Assembly: GCA_945870825.1 (NCBI GenBank)
Contig: CAMBTM010000002.1
Coordinates: 1 to 64,000, forward strand
DNA from: Rhizobium sp. Q54
GTDB lineage: Bacteria; Pseudomonadota; Alphaproteobacteria; UBA7879; VGCX01
Direction: 5' to 3'
DNA: 64,000 nt
The notes under the pieces were generated by a model. It searched no databases and had not been told where the DNA came from. It saw only the letters and a program-made list of their open reading frames with translations. Both the position numbers and the translations under genes were made by a program. The number at the start of each line of letters is the position of its first letter. The stretch's first letter is position 1. Shown in pieces: positions 10,048-19,509 of the stretch.

Positions 10048-12435
10048 ATGAACGCATGGTTTTACATCGTCAAACGTATTGCAACTTTTGTGGCCACATC
10101 CTTATTAGGCGGCGGACTTATTGGCCTCGCTCTTTTTTGGTACTTCGGCAGCAATCTTCCAGACTATAACCAACTCGAAAAATATGACCCCCCTGTTGTC
10201 ACCCGCATGCATGCAGGAGATGGCACCCTTTTTGCTGAATATGCTCATGAGAAAAGGATTTTTATCCCAATCACAGCTATTCCAGAAAAAGTAGTAAAAA
10301 CTTTCCTTGCCGTTGAAGATAAAAACTTTTTTGAACACCCAGGCCTTGATTGGACAGGCATCATGCGCGCGTCTCTTGCCAATGGTCTCAGTTACTTTCG
10401 AGATCATAATAAAACCATGGGGGGATCCACCATTACCCAACAGGTTGCTAAAAACTTTCTTTTAACCAATGAACGAACACTGACAAGAAAAATCAAAGAA
10501 GCCATCCTTTCTTTGCGCATTGAACGGACATTTTCTAAGGAAAAAATTCTGGAACTTTATTTGAATGAAATTTATTTAGGCCACGGCACATACGGGGTTG
10601 GCAGTGCGGCCCTCCATTATTTCAACAAATCCTTAGACGAATTGACGGATGCGGAATGTGCTTATCTTGCAGGGCTTCCAAAAGCGCCTAGCACCTATGA
10701 TCCCCAAAAAAATTATACGGCAACCCTTAAAAGGCGGGACTGGGTCATTCATCGTATGTTTGAAGAAAAGATCATTAACCAAAAAGAGGCCTTAGACGCC
10801 ATTAACACACCTATTACCCTCAAGAAAAGAAATATTGCGGTCATTAATACAAACTATTTTGCAGAATATATTCGACAAGAAGTGATCAAGAAATATGGAG
10901 AAACGATGTTCTATCAGGGGGGCCTATCGGTTCGAACAACCCTCAACTCTCGCCTTCAAAAAATAGCAGATGTCAGTCTTAAAAAGGGATTAATTCGCTA
11001 TGACAGAAAATTTGGTTGGCGTGGGGCCCTCGAAACAATCAGTACCGACAACTGGAAAGAGACCCTTAAAAAAGTTAAAACACCGTCAGGCATTACCCCT
11101 TGGCAAGTCGCTGTTGTGTTAAAGACATCAGATCATGAGGCATTCATTGGTTTAATCGACGGAAAAGAAGGAGTGATCCCCCTTTCCCATATGAAGTGGG
11201 CCCGTCGCCATTTTATTGGCGAAAAAACGGGATACCCACAGACAGGCCCTGAGATTAAAAAAGTTGATGATGTTTTGCATGTGGGCAATGTGATTTTTGT
11301 CAATCAGATTGCCGATACTGTTTATAGCTTGGAACAAATCCCGGCCGTCAATGGCGCTATTATTGCGATCGACCCTCATACGGGTCGTGTTCTTGCTTTG
11401 AACGGAGGATATGGGTTCCACCAAAGTCAATTTAACCGGGCCATCCAAGCCCAACGACAGTTTGGTTCAGCTGTAAAACCCATCATCTATGCAGCGGCTC
11501 TTGAAAAAGGATACACGCCTGCCAGCATGATTCTGGACGCACCCCTTGTCATTGATATCGGCCATGGCACCCCCTGGAAACCCCAAAATATCAGCAACAA
11601 ATTTTATGGCCTTGTGACACTCAGGGAAGCATTAGAAAATTCCTATAACCTTGCAGCCATTCGTCTTGCCCAAACAATTGGAATGCGTGCTGTCGGCGAG
11701 ATGGGTAAGCGCCTGAATCTTTATGACGCTTTGTCTCATGAACTTGCTAATGCATTGGGGGCTCAAGAAACAACACTCCTACGCGCCGTTACGGCCTACG
11801 CTTCTTTTGTCAACGGTGGGAAAAAAATTGAACCGATGATGATTGACCGCATTCAAGATCGCCAAGGAAAGAATATTTATCATGCGTCCACAAAAGTCTG
11901 TGATCAATGTCAGACACACCCGTGGGACAATCAATTGCCACCAACACTCGAAGACAATCGTCCCCTAGTGCTTAACCCTATTCATGCTTATCAAATGGTT
12001 TCCATGCTGGAAGGCGCTGTCAAAGAAGGAACGGGCAAAAATGCGGCTGTTACAGGGTATCATCTGGCTGGAAAAACAGGGACAACCAATAAGTATTGTG
12101 ATGCCTGGTTTATCGGATTTTCACCCGATCTTTTGGTGGGCGTCATGGTAGGGTTTGATTCACCCAAAAGTCTTGGAAAATTTCAAACCGGCGGGGCATT
12201 AGCCGCCCCTATCTTTAAAGACTTTATGCAAGAGGCTTTAGCCAGAAAGCCATCCGTCCCCTTCCGCATTCCCTCTGGCACCAAATTTATACATGTCCAT
12301 AAAAAGACAGGAAAGACTGCAAAACCAAAAGATACCAGCAGCCGTTTGGAAGCCTTTTCTAACAAAGAAGTAGAAGATATAGCATCCAATGCCCTTTCAG
12401 GCTTGCTTTCTGAAGAAACTGGTGGCATTTATTAG
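10048..12435 (+). CDS. mrcA: Penicillin-binding protein 1A (bifunctional transglycosylase/transpeptidase)
   Basis: 795 residues. Class A PBPs polymerise glycan strands and cross-link them. There is a single N-terminal membrane helix (about residues 10-32). The GT51 transglycosylase domain has the catalytic glutamate in VEDKNFFEHPGLDW, plus GGSTITQQVAKNFLL and RKIKEAILSLRIE. The transpeptidase domain has SxxK as SAVK (QFGSAVKPIIYAA), SxN as SYN (ENSYNLAAIRL) and KTGTT (LAGKTGTTNKYCDAWF). An OB-like insert of about 100 residues between domains is typical of PBP1A. The C-terminal tail is charged. All active-site motifs are present. It is co-directional with amiC and prfB. Confidence 0.95.
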   Translation: MNAWFYIVKRIATFVATSLLGGGLIGLALFWYFGSNLPDYNQLEKYDPPVVTRMHAGDGTLFAEYAHEKRIFIPITAIPEKVVKTFLAVEDKNFFEHPGLDWTGIMRASLANGLSYFRDHNKTMGGSTITQQVAKNFLLTNERTLTRKIKEAILSLRIERTFSKEKILELYLNEIYLGHGTYGVGSAALHYFNKSLDELTDAECAYLAGLPKAPSTYDPQKNYTATLKRRDWVIHRMFEEKIINQKEALDAINTPITLKKRNIAVINTNYFAEYIRQEVIKKYGETMFYQGGLSVRTTLNSRLQKIADVSLKKGLIRYDRKFGWRGALETISTDNWKETLKKVKTPSGITPWQVAVVLKTSDHEAFIGLIDGKEGVIPLSHMKWARRHFIGEKTGYPQTGPEIKKVDDVLHVGNVIFVNQIADTVYSLEQIPAVNGAIIAIDPHTGRVLALNGGYGFHQSQFNRAIQAQRQFGSAVKPIIYAAALEKGYTPASMILDAPLVIDIGHGTPWKPQNISNKFYGLVTLREALENSYNLAAIRLAQTIGMRAVGEMGKRLNLYDALSHELANALGAQETTLLRAVTAYASFVNGGKKIEPMMIDRIQDRQGKNIYHASTKVCDQCQTHPWDNQLPPTLEDNRPLVLNPIHAYQMVSMLEGAVKEGTGKNAAVTGYHLAGKTGTTNKYCDAWFIGFSPDLLVGVMVGFDSPKSLGKFQTGGALAAPIFKDFMQEALARKPSVPFRIPSGTKFIHVHKKTGKTAKPKDTSSRLEAFSNKEVEDIASNALSGLLSEETGGIY

Positions 12436-12462
12436 CCCACCATCAACAAAAAAGGGTCTTTT

Positions 12463-13570
12463 ATGAAAGCTGATATCGAAATTCTCCTTAAGGATATTCA
12501 ACAATCCCTCCACCTCGTCCGGAGGTATCTTTGACTGGGATAAATCCCAAAAGCGTCTTCAAGAGTTAGACACTGCTGCTGAATCACCAACCATTTGGGA
12601 TAACCCAGAGCAAGCCCAATCTATCCTACAAGAACGTACAGCCCTTAAAGAAAGTCTTCAAACGGTCACCGCACTTGAAAAAGAAATGGAAGATTCCCTA
12701 TTACTCTATGAGCTTGGGGAAAGCGAAGAAGATGAGGCCACATGTCTGGAGGCAGAAAATACTTTGAGGCTTTTAGCCTCTCAAGCCAGTCGTTACCAAA
12801 TTGATAGTCTTCTATCCGGAGACGCTGACCATGCCGATTGCTTTTTAGAAATTCATGCAGGCGCCGGGGGAACAGAGGCCCAAGACTGGTCACAAATGAT
12901 TTCCCGTATGTATATCATGTGGGCAGAAAGTCATAAGTATAAAGTCGAGTGGATTGAAGAAAGCCCCGGAGAAGAAGCCGGCATTAAATCCTTGACCATC
13001 AAAATTATTGGACCCAAAGCCTATGGATGGCTTAAAACAGAAAGTGGGATTCATCGCTTAGTTCGTATTTCCCCTTTTGATGCCAATGCCCGCCGTCATA
13101 CAAGCTTTGCATCCGTTTGGGTCTATCCCGTTGTGGATGATTCCATCGATATCCAAATTGAAGAAAAAGATCTGCGTATCGATACGTATCGCGCCTCAGG
13201 GGCCGGTGGCCAGCACGTTAACAAAACGGACAGTGCTGTGCGTATCACGCACCTTCCCACCAACATCGTAGTCCAATGCCAAAACGACAGGTCCCAGCAC
13301 AGAAATAAGGCTCAGGCCATGAGCATGTTAAAGTCACGGCTTTACGAATTAGAACTTCAAAAACGGGAAGAAACCGCCCAAGCAGCCGCATCCAGTCGAT
13401 CAGAAATCGGTTGGGGGCACCAAATCCGTTCCTATGTTTTGCACCCTTATCAAATGGTCAAAGATGTTAGAACCAGTGTTGAAAAAGGCAACGCCCAGCG
13501 TGTGTTGGACGGCGACATTGATGTGTTCCTTGAGGCTGCGCTGTCTCAAAAGGTCAGCAAAGATGCGTGA
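12463..13570 (+). CDS. prfB: Peptide chain release factor 2, expressed by programmed +1 frameshift
   Basis: RF2 releases peptides at UGA and UAA. The gene starts at ATG 12463, reads 23 codons to CTT (12529-12531), then meets an in-frame TGA at 12532-12534. Shifting +1 gives GAC from 12533 and an open frame to the TGA at 13568-13570, for 368 residues in all, the normal RF2 length. The main frame has the stop-recognition tripeptide SPF (VRISPFDANARRH) and the catalytic GGQ (ASGAGGQHVNKTDSAVR). The frameshift is the classic self-regulation: low RF2 slows termination at UGA and favours the shift. Annotating only the second frame would miss the first 70 or so residues. Confidence 0.95.
12521..12535 (+). 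promoter_or_regulatory. prfB +1 programmed frameshift site
   Basis: A Shine-Dalgarno-like GGAGG (12521-12525) lies three bases before CTT TGA C (12529-12535), as in the canonical RF2 site. The internal SD pairs with 16S rRNA and pushes the ribosome forward when UGA decoding is slow. The arrangement matches the known mechanism base for base in its key parts. Confidence 0.95.
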
Positions 13571-13605
13571 CCGTAACATAATGAAACAATTGTTCATTTT
13601 CTTTA

Positions 13606-13633
13606 TTGACAGAAGTCTCTTAAATTTTAAGTA
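13606..13633 (+). promoter_or_regulatory. Possible sigma-70 promoter for lpxC
   Basis: TTGACA (13606-13611) is followed after 16 bp by TAAGTA (13628-13633), 24 bp before the lpxC start. The -35 hexamer is perfect and the -10 is weak. The position in the 86-bp prfB-lpxC gap is plausible, but this is a motif match only. Confidence 0.35.
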
Positions 13634-13656
13634 AGGAACTATTTTAAGGGTCGTCG

Positions 13657-14595
13657 ATGTACCAAAAAACAATTTTACAATCTGTCTCATGTAGTGGCGT
13701 TGGTGTCCACTCGGGCCGGCCCGTTTCATTGACACTCAGACCCGCCCCTGAAAATTATGGCATTCGCTTTCAACGCGTCGATTTAGAACACCTTCCCCTT
13801 CAAGAAACAATCATTACAGCCCATTGGAACAATGTAAACAAAGGCGATTTTTGTACAAAAATTTCCAATACATTTGGTCATTCCGTCTCCACCATTGAAC
13901 ACCTTATGGCCGCACTTGCTGGCCAACAAATCACCAACCTTATCATTGAGGTTGATGGATCAGAACTGCCCATCATGGATGGCAGTGCGGCCCCTTTTCT
14001 TTTTCTTATTGACTGTGCCGGTGTTAAAGTCCAAACAGCCCCTGCTAAGTATCTTAAGATCTTAAAAAAAGTGACGGTAGAAACTGATTATGGTTTTGCA
14101 TCCCTTTCTCCCTCAGACCATTTTGAAGCCGATGTTTCTATTACGTTTCCAGGACGCAAGGGCATGGCATCACAGGAATTTCACTCCGATAATCTTCATG
14201 AGTGCTTTAAACAAGAGCTAGCGCGCGCACGTACCTTTGGATTTTATTCAGATGTTGAAAAATTAAAACAAGCAGGCCTTGCAAAAGGTGGGTCCTTGGA
14301 AAATGCTGTTGTATTTGAAGAAGGTAATGTCCTTAATCCCGAAGGCCTTCGTTTTGATGATGAATGTATCCGTCACAAAGTGCTTGATATGGTAGGAGAT
14401 TTGTACTTGACCGGTGTTACAATTCAAGGACGTTTCCAAGGTCAAAATTTTGGTCATGCCCTGAATAATGCGCTTCTTCAGGCGTTATTTTCTGATTCAA
14501 GAGCATGGGTTGAGGAATCCTACCAAATACCTGCCAATGATTCTGTAGCCTACGCACGTCCTCACGCTAAACAGTCTAGACCTGCTATTGCCTAA
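13657..14595 (+). CDS. lpxC: UDP-3-O-acyl-N-acetylglucosamine deacetylase
   Basis: 312 residues, normal length. LpxC performs the first committed step of lipid A synthesis, a zinc-dependent deacetylation. Family motifs: GVGVHSGRPVSLTLRPAP at the N-terminus, TIEHLMAALAG with the first zinc histidine, and PIMDGSAAPF. RHKVLDMVGDLYL has the H-x-x-x-D zinc pair, and GHALNNALLQAL has the general acid/base histidine. The ribosome site AAGGG precedes the ATG. The last 4 bp overlap the end of the convergent OMF gene. Its presence implies a lipopolysaccharide outer membrane, consistent with the lpxL-like gene at the window end. Confidence 0.95.
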   Translation: MYQKTILQSVSCSGVGVHSGRPVSLTLRPAPENYGIRFQRVDLEHLPLQETIITAHWNNVNKGDFCTKISNTFGHSVSTIEHLMAALAGQQITNLIIEVDGSELPIMDGSAAPFLFLIDCAGVKVQTAPAKYLKILKKVTVETDYGFASLSPSDHFEADVSITFPGRKGMASQEFHSDNLHECFKQELARARTFGFYSDVEKLKQAGLAKGGSLENAVVFEEGNVLNPEGLRFDDECIRHKVLDMVGDLYLTGVTIQGRFQGQNFGHALNNALLQALFSDSRAWVEESYQIPANDSVAYARPHAKQSRPAIA

Positions 14596-16010
14596 TTCTT
14601 GACCGTTTCTTTAGCGTAAGATTCCCACCCACCGCCAAGCGCCTTGTAGATATTAACCGTATCAAGGGCCACATTAGTTTGGCTATCAAGAAGATTCAAA
14701 ATATTGTTCAAAACACTAATGTCAGCCTCAAGGCTTGTAGAAAAAGGTTCTAGACCTGCGTTAAACCGATCGCGAACAAGATCAGCTGACTTATTTTGAG
14801 ATTCTTTGGCCTTCGTTAGATTATGTAATCTTTTTGTTTCCTCAGCATAACTTACTAAGGCACCTTCGACTTCTGACAGGGCCTTTAGAATGATTTGACG
14901 ATAGGCTAACTGAGCTTGATCCTTGAAAGCTTCAGAGGATTTAATCTCTGATCTTACCCGACCAAAATCAAAAATATTCCAATTAAGGCCAGGACCTGCT
15001 GAATAAACAATGTTGCCAGGCGATGTAAAATTCGACGGCATTGATGATTGGTAGCCTACAATCCCTGTTAAGCTGAATGACGGGAAAAGCCCCCCCTTCG
15101 CAACACCAATCTGCGCTGTGGCTCTCATCAAAGACATTTCAGCTTTTCGAATATCAGGACGACGTTCTAATAGCTGAGAAGGCAAACCTAAAAACATTGT
15201 GGGTTGCATAGTAGGGATATCTTTAAGGGGGGCTAATAAATCATAAAGAGCTGTCGGTTCTTTTGCTGTTAAAAGACTGAGGCTATGCATGTACGTTTTA
15301 ATAGCCGCCTCTAGGGGATGAAGCATCGCCTCATAGCGTTCCCATAATCCTTTTGCATTTTCCACATTGATTTGATTCGTAATGCCTGCCTGCTGTAAAG
15401 TCATCTGCAAGGTATAAAGCTCTTTATATTTTTGGGCCAGCTGCTGGGCGATCATCAACTTCTGCTGAGCACCTCTTAATTGTATGTAGGTCTCTGCCAC
15501 GTTGGATACAAGGCTTAAGAAAACACCATAACAATTCTCAATTTGCACACCGAGCTCTGCAAAAGCAGCCTCTTTTGCCCGTCGCAACTGACCAAACAAA
15601 TCAATTTCCCAATTCATCCCAAGCGTATTGGAGTACGCATCATAGCGTCTATGAAGGCCAAACATTTTATAATTCTTACTGCTTTGATTGGTTGTCACAC
15701 TGGTTGAAACATTAAACTGTGGGAAAAGATTGGCTATGTTTTCATCCAATAACGCCTGATTTTGAAGAATCAAGGCTTCTGCTGATTTAAGATCAAGATT
15801 TTGTGCCGCTACAGTTTCGATCAAATCTGTTAAAATTGGGTCATTAAAATGAGACCACCATGCAACCGTCTGGTCATTTTCTCCTTGGGTCTTTAGAATA
15901 TTGACCCATTTATCAGGAAGTTTTTCTTCAAGACGCGCATAATCCGGCCCAATCTTGCAAGCAGCAAGAAAGCAGAATCCCAAATACCAACACCATGAAC
16001 GAAAGATCAC
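14592..16010 (-). CDS. Outer-membrane efflux lipoprotein (TolC/NodT/OprM family)
   Basis: 472 residues. The N-terminus is a lipoprotein signal, FCFLAAC, with the lipidated cysteine at about residue 18 followed by KIGPDY, the usual start of mature NodT/OprM proteins. Two OEP repeats follow, rich in long helices (ALILQNQALLDENIANLFPQ; SQLLERRPDIRKAEMSL). LERRPDIRxAE is a near-universal motif of the second repeat. It forms a trimeric channel through the outer membrane. It overlaps the adaptor gene by 4 bp and closes a four-gene operon (permease, ATPase, adaptor, channel), so it should be the dedicated exit of that exporter. It may also serve the RND pump at 45912-50262, which has no channel gene of its own. 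Confidence 0.92.
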   Translation of the reverse strand: MIFRSWCWYLGFCFLAACKIGPDYARLEEKLPDKWVNILKTQGENDQTVAWWSHFNDPILTDLIETVAAQNLDLKSAEALILQNQALLDENIANLFPQFNVSTSVTTNQSSKNYKMFGLHRRYDAYSNTLGMNWEIDLFGQLRRAKEAAFAELGVQIENCYGVFLSLVSNVAETYIQLRGAQQKLMIAQQLAQKYKELYTLQMTLQQAGITNQINVENAKGLWERYEAMLHPLEAAIKTYMHSLSLLTAKEPTALYDLLAPLKDIPTMQPTMFLGLPSQLLERRPDIRKAEMSLMRATAQIGVAKGGLFPSFSLTGIVGYQSSMPSNFTSPGNIVYSAGPGLNWNIFDFGRVRSEIKSSEAFKDQAQLAYRQIILKALSEVEGALVSYAEETKRLHNLTKAKESQNKSADLVRDRFNAGLEPFSTSLEADISVLNNILNLLDSQTNVALDTVNIYKALGGGWESYAKETVKN

Positions 16011-16960
16011 TCAGGCACCTCGATATAAATATCTAGCTGTTGACCAATATAAGAAGAAAAATCTTTCGGATCATACGTATAAATCACCTGCAAAACACGC
16101 ACATCGACCCTCTCTTGAGGATTTCCTGTCAATTGTGTTTTTGGTACAACATAAGGCTCAGTATAACTATAAGTGATTGGAATTTTAATAGCTGTATTGC
16201 CTCTTAAGTACGCAACAGCATTAGCTCCTTTTTTGAACCTCCATGCATCATTTTCATCAATCTCGAGGCGAATTTGGTACTGATGAACTTCACCGAACAG
16301 AATGGGTGGATTACCCGTGGCCCTTGTTGCCGTCACAAACTCGCCTTTATTAATGTTAACCCTTAACACTTGTCCATCGGTGGGAGCACAAATGGTCAAA
16401 AGCTCCAGATTTGTTTTGGCAGCCGCTAAATTAGCCTGAGCATTTTTCAAGGCCGCCTCAGCTACCTTTAAACCAGATGCTGCTAAAGCCAGGTTGTCTG
16501 CCCTTGTAATAACGTCTTCTTGACTTACAGCTGTTTTATCTGAAACCCGCTGGATAATATCGTTCAGGTGTTGCTTACTTGTAAGATCTACTTGGGCTTG
16601 ATGCACATTTTTTTCTGCTAAATGAACGGCAGATTCTTTAACCGCTAAGTCTGCCCGTGCCTGACGATGATCGAGAGAAAATAAAGGGTCTCCCTGTTTC
16701 ACGAAATCTTCGGCATTCACCATAATCGTATCAACAACGCCTGAGACAAGGGCCCCGATAGAAACGTTGCTCCCCTTGGCCTCCACGATACCGGATGCTG
16801 CAATGTAATTTTTATAAGGCGCAAAAGAAGGAGCCATAATAGGTTGGGCCACAGGTGGTTGTCTGCGATCCTTAATAACAAGATAAACCCCACCCATGAG
16901 ACCCACCGCTGCTAAAATCATGAGAATCCGTTCAATACTGACGTATTTATTAAAAGCCAT
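16007..16960 (-). CDS. HlyD/MacA-type periplasmic adaptor (membrane fusion protein)
   Basis: 317 residues. One N-terminal membrane helix (about residues 11-28, ILMILAAVGLMGGVYLVI) is followed by a split biotinyl-lipoyl domain: IVEAKGSNVSIGALVSGVVD first, APTDGQVLRVNINKGEFV second. Between them lies a coiled-coil hairpin of about 90 residues (VHLAEKNVHQAQVDL and AALKNAQANLAAAKTNLELL). Adaptors of this type bridge an inner-membrane ABC transporter and the outer-membrane channel. It is translationally coupled to the channel gene (4-bp overlap) and starts 2 bp after the ATPase gene. Similar sets are DevB in cyanobacteria and MacA in enterobacteria. Confidence 0.9.
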   Translation of the reverse strand: MAFNKYVSIERILMILAAVGLMGGVYLVIKDRRQPPVAQPIMAPSFAPYKNYIAASGIVEAKGSNVSIGALVSGVVDTIMVNAEDFVKQGDPLFSLDHRQARADLAVKESAVHLAEKNVHQAQVDLTSKQHLNDIIQRVSDKTAVSQEDVITRADNLALAASGLKVAEAALKNAQANLAAAKTNLELLTICAPTDGQVLRVNINKGEFVTATRATGNPPILFGEVHQYQIRLEIDENDAWRFKKGANAVAYLRGNTAIKIPITYSYTEPYVVPKTQLTGNPQERVDVRVLQVIYTYDPKDFSSYIGQQLDIYIEVPE

Positions 16961-16962
16961 CT

Positions 16963-17718
16963 CTATTTATTCCCTGTTATTATTTTTTCTTCTTCGTTTT
17001 TTAAGGCATCTTTGTAGGAATTAACGACGCGTGTCACCTTACCATCTTCCATCATTGCAATGCGATCTGCAAAGGGAAAAATCCGAATATCATGAGTCAC
17101 TACAATAAGGGCCCTATCTTCTTTAAGTGCTATTTTTTTCATTAGCTCTAAAATTTTATGACCTGTTTCACCGTCCAAGGCACTCGTGGGTTCATCACAA
17201 ACAATAAGACGTGGAGAATGAATCAAGGCACGGGCAATAGCCACACGTTGTTGTTGTCCCCCTGATAAATTCTTGGGGTCACTATCAACTTTATCTTCTA
17301 AGCCCATTTCTTTAAGAAGTTCTTTCGCTTGATCAATGGCCAGCAAACGTTCCATCCCATTAATAATCAAGGGAACTGCCACATTTTCAGCTGCGGTTAA
17401 CGATGGAATGAGATTAAATGCTTGGAAGACAAACCCGATATTTTTCGCCCTAAATCTATTTTTCTCAACCTCACTCAAAATTTCTAAACTGTTATCGAGA
17501 ACTGTACAACTTCCCCCATCGTAATTTAAAATACCTGCAATAATGGAAATTAATGTTGTCTTTCCACAACCAGAAGGGCCAACAAGCATCAACAATTCCC
17601 CAGACCTCACCTCTAAGTCAATGCCACGAAGCGCTAAGACTCTGTTTTCACCAATGGTATAGGTTTTTTTAACATCTTTACAAAGAACCGTATGATTTTG
17701 GGGTGTTATTTTTGCCAT
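16963..17718 (-). CDS. ABC transporter ATPase, LolD/MacB/DevA type
   Basis: 251 residues, a single nucleotide-binding domain. Walker A is GPSGCGKTT (about residue 48), the Q-loop is FVFQAFNLIPSLTAAENVA, the signature is LSGGQQQRVAIARAL, and Walker B is LIVCDEPTSALDG. The switch histidine is in VVTHD. The Q-loop and spacing are typical of the family that works with FtsX-like permeases and periplasmic adaptors and uses mechanotransmission, not direct transport through the membrane. It lies 3 bp after the permease stop and 2 bp before the adaptor. The substrate is unknown. Confidence 0.93.
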   Translation of the reverse strand: MAKITPQNHTVLCKDVKKTYTIGENRVLALRGIDLEVRSGELLMLVGPSGCGKTTLISIIAGILNYDGGSCTVLDNSLEILSEVEKNRFRAKNIGFVFQAFNLIPSLTAAENVAVPLIINGMERLLAIDQAKELLKEMGLEDKVDSDPKNLSGGQQQRVAIARALIHSPRLIVCDEPTSALDGETGHKILELMKKIALKEDRALIVVTHDIRIFPFADRIAMMEDGKVTRVVNSYKDALKNEEEKIITGNK

Positions 17719-17721
17719 GGC

Positions 17722-18885
17722 CTACCCCTTAAACACAATAGCGGCTTCAAGGGTAATGACTTTACGGATGCTGATCAATGCACTCAAGAGGGTGATGAAA
17801 AGAACGCCGCAAAAACTAAAGACTAAAAGTTGCCAGGGAAATCTGAAGGCTAACATCCCTTCTTGCCCCACATATAAAGAAAAGAGGAACGTCCCTCCAA
17901 GACCAAGACCATAGCCTAAGGCCCCCACCGTGCCGGCTTGAAGCAAAATCATTTTTAAAAGAGTACTATTTTGAGTTCCCATCGCTTTAAGAACGCCAAA
18001 ATATTTTAAATTTTCCAGCGTAAAACTATAAAATGTCTGAGCTGCAATAATAGCACCCACAAGAAACCCTAAAAGAACTGCAAATCCAAAATTGATGGGA
18101 ATAGCTGTATATTTTAAATAATAGTTAACGGTTAAATCTTCGAATTCACCCCGGGTATAGACCCCCATTTTTGTGACATTTTTAATTTTCTGTTTTACTT
18201 TTTGAATATCTTCCCCTTTTTTAACTTTCACCAGCACGAAGCTTAAAAAATCCCGCTGGGGAGGGGCAAATGTTAAGGCCCTGTTATAGGTTGTAAAGAT
18301 CACGGGCATGGACATGAAAGTCCGGGTTGTTTTTGCGATACCTACCACTTTAGCCCGGTTGTCATTGACTTCAATCACGTCGCCAATTTTTAAGGGAATT
18401 TTTGGGCCCCCTGGATAACGTGGAGAATGGGCCAACTTATCGTCAGCCCCCTCTTTGTTAATGATAATGGCATTATCTTGCCTTAAGTCAGCGACATTTC
18501 CCTCAACCATGCGAAGCGGTCCACCGACCATGGTTGCATCATCAATGCCAATCACATTACAGGTTTGAAAATTCCCGTCCAACATACGGGCTTGGATGTT
18601 GCCTTTATACAAGGGTTTCGCCCAATCAACCCCCGGCACACTTGCAACCCGATATAACATAGTTGAGGGCATCCCCTTACTGTCATCAATATATTTGACC
18701 ATGGGATCAGCAACCCAAATATCTGCAATCCCAATATCGGAAATGAAACTAAAAGCCCGGGTCATAATCCCGACAAATATTCCTGGCTGTTGCGTCATAA
18801 TAATCGATGCAAAAGAAAGCCCAAGCAGAATGCCTAAGAATTTGCCCCTATCCCCCATTAACATTTTTATCGCTATATAGAACAT
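17722..18885 (-). CDS. ABC transporter permease, FtsX/DevC family
   Basis: 387 residues with four predicted membrane segments. One is at about residues 12-38 and three are in the last 130 residues (PINFGFAVLLGFLVGAIIAA; MILLQAGTVGALGYGLGLGG; LLVFSFCGVLFITLLSAL). Between helix 1 and 2 is a large periplasmic domain of about 210 residues (MacB_PCD type). This layout is the MacB-like permease without a fused ATPase, as in DevC. It is the first gene of the exporter operon. The complete set suggests export of a lipid, glycolipid, peptide or siderophore-like compound; sequence alone does not choose. Confidence 0.88.
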   Translation of the reverse strand: MFYIAIKMLMGDRGKFLGILLGLSFASIIMTQQPGIFVGIMTRAFSFISDIGIADIWVADPMVKYIDDSKGMPSTMLYRVASVPGVDWAKPLYKGNIQARMLDGNFQTCNVIGIDDATMVGGPLRMVEGNVADLRQDNAIIINKEGADDKLAHSPRYPGGPKIPLKIGDVIEVNDNRAKVVGIAKTTRTFMSMPVIFTTYNRALTFAPPQRDFLSFVLVKVKKGEDIQKVKQKIKNVTKMGVYTRGEFEDLTVNYYLKYTAIPINFGFAVLLGFLVGAIIAAQTFYSFTLENLKYFGVLKAMGTQNSTLLKMILLQAGTVGALGYGLGLGGTFLFSLYVGQEGMLAFRFPWQLLVFSFCGVLFITLLSALISIRKVITLEAAIVFKG

Positions 18886-18966
18886 ATCTATATCTTATAA
18901 GAAATAAATGAATAATACAAAAAAATAAGCATTGATTTTTATCGAGTAAGACGCCACATATTTTTT

Positions 18967-19092
18967 GTGAAAATTCTATTCCATAAATTTATTGTTTACA
19001 TGGTGTCTTTTACCCTTTTCATGCATGGGGTTATCCCTGCATGGGCTGTGGTTCGAGGTATTGATGATCCAATCAGGTTTTGTCGCATTTAG
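18967..19092 (+). pseudogene. 5' fragment of a secreted-protein gene (signal peptide only)
   Basis: GTG at 18967 opens a 41-codon frame ending at TAG 19090-19092. It reads MKILFHKFIVYMVSFTLF then HGVIPAWA, a good signal peptide, with about 13 mature residues left. A start at the ATG 19000 in the same frame is also possible. It stops just before a transposase remnant, so it looks like the stump of a gene cut by an insertion. No ribosome site is clear, and the identity of the parent gene is unknown. Confidence 0.35.
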
Positions 19093-19137
19093 AAATGACA
19101 CGTCTGAAAGTGCTGTGAGTCTTGGATTTTAGGCACA

Positions 19138-19410
19138 TTACGCCATAAGAGCTGTAAAGTTATCCCAAGCATTATTGTTCTTTTCTGTTCCAACGATTTG
19201 ACTTTTTTGAATCATCCTAATGGACTCGATACCAGCAATGGTTGGTTTAGCACAATGAAAGTTCTTAAACCCAAGTATGGGCTTGGTCCTTTTCTTAATG
19301 AACCGATGATCCTGCTCAATCCTGTTATTGAGATATGTGCTTTGACAAATGCTGATCTTTTCGTCTTTAGGAAGGTCATCATTCATAGATTTAAAGTCAC
19401 AGACGAGAGA
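19138..19410 (-). pseudogene. IS6-family transposase remnant (C-terminal part)
   Basis: The minus-strand frame contains STYLNNRIEQDHRFIKKRTK followed by PILGFKNFHCAKPTIAGIE. This is the end of IS6/IS26/IS240-type DDE transposases, where the catalytic glutamate lies in Y-L-N-N-x-x-E-Q-D-H-R. The frame is cut by a TGA at 19411-19413, and the upstream two thirds with the two catalytic aspartates are missing. No terminal inverted repeats were recognised. The element is therefore dead. It separates the ABC exporter operon from the glycosyltransferase genes and may have truncated the secreted-protein gene at 18967. Confidence 0.8.
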
Positions 19411-19509
19411 TCACCCCTTAATCCTGTTTTCAGAAGTCTTCAGGGGATTCATGGAGTGTAGGAAAAGTCCTTTCAAAGCATGTTAAATCGGATAATATGC
19501 TTTTAATCG

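Noticed and set aside
19198-19461. 87-codon plus-strand ORF at the IS6 remnant
   Set aside because: The opposite strand carries clear transposase motifs; this is its shadow.
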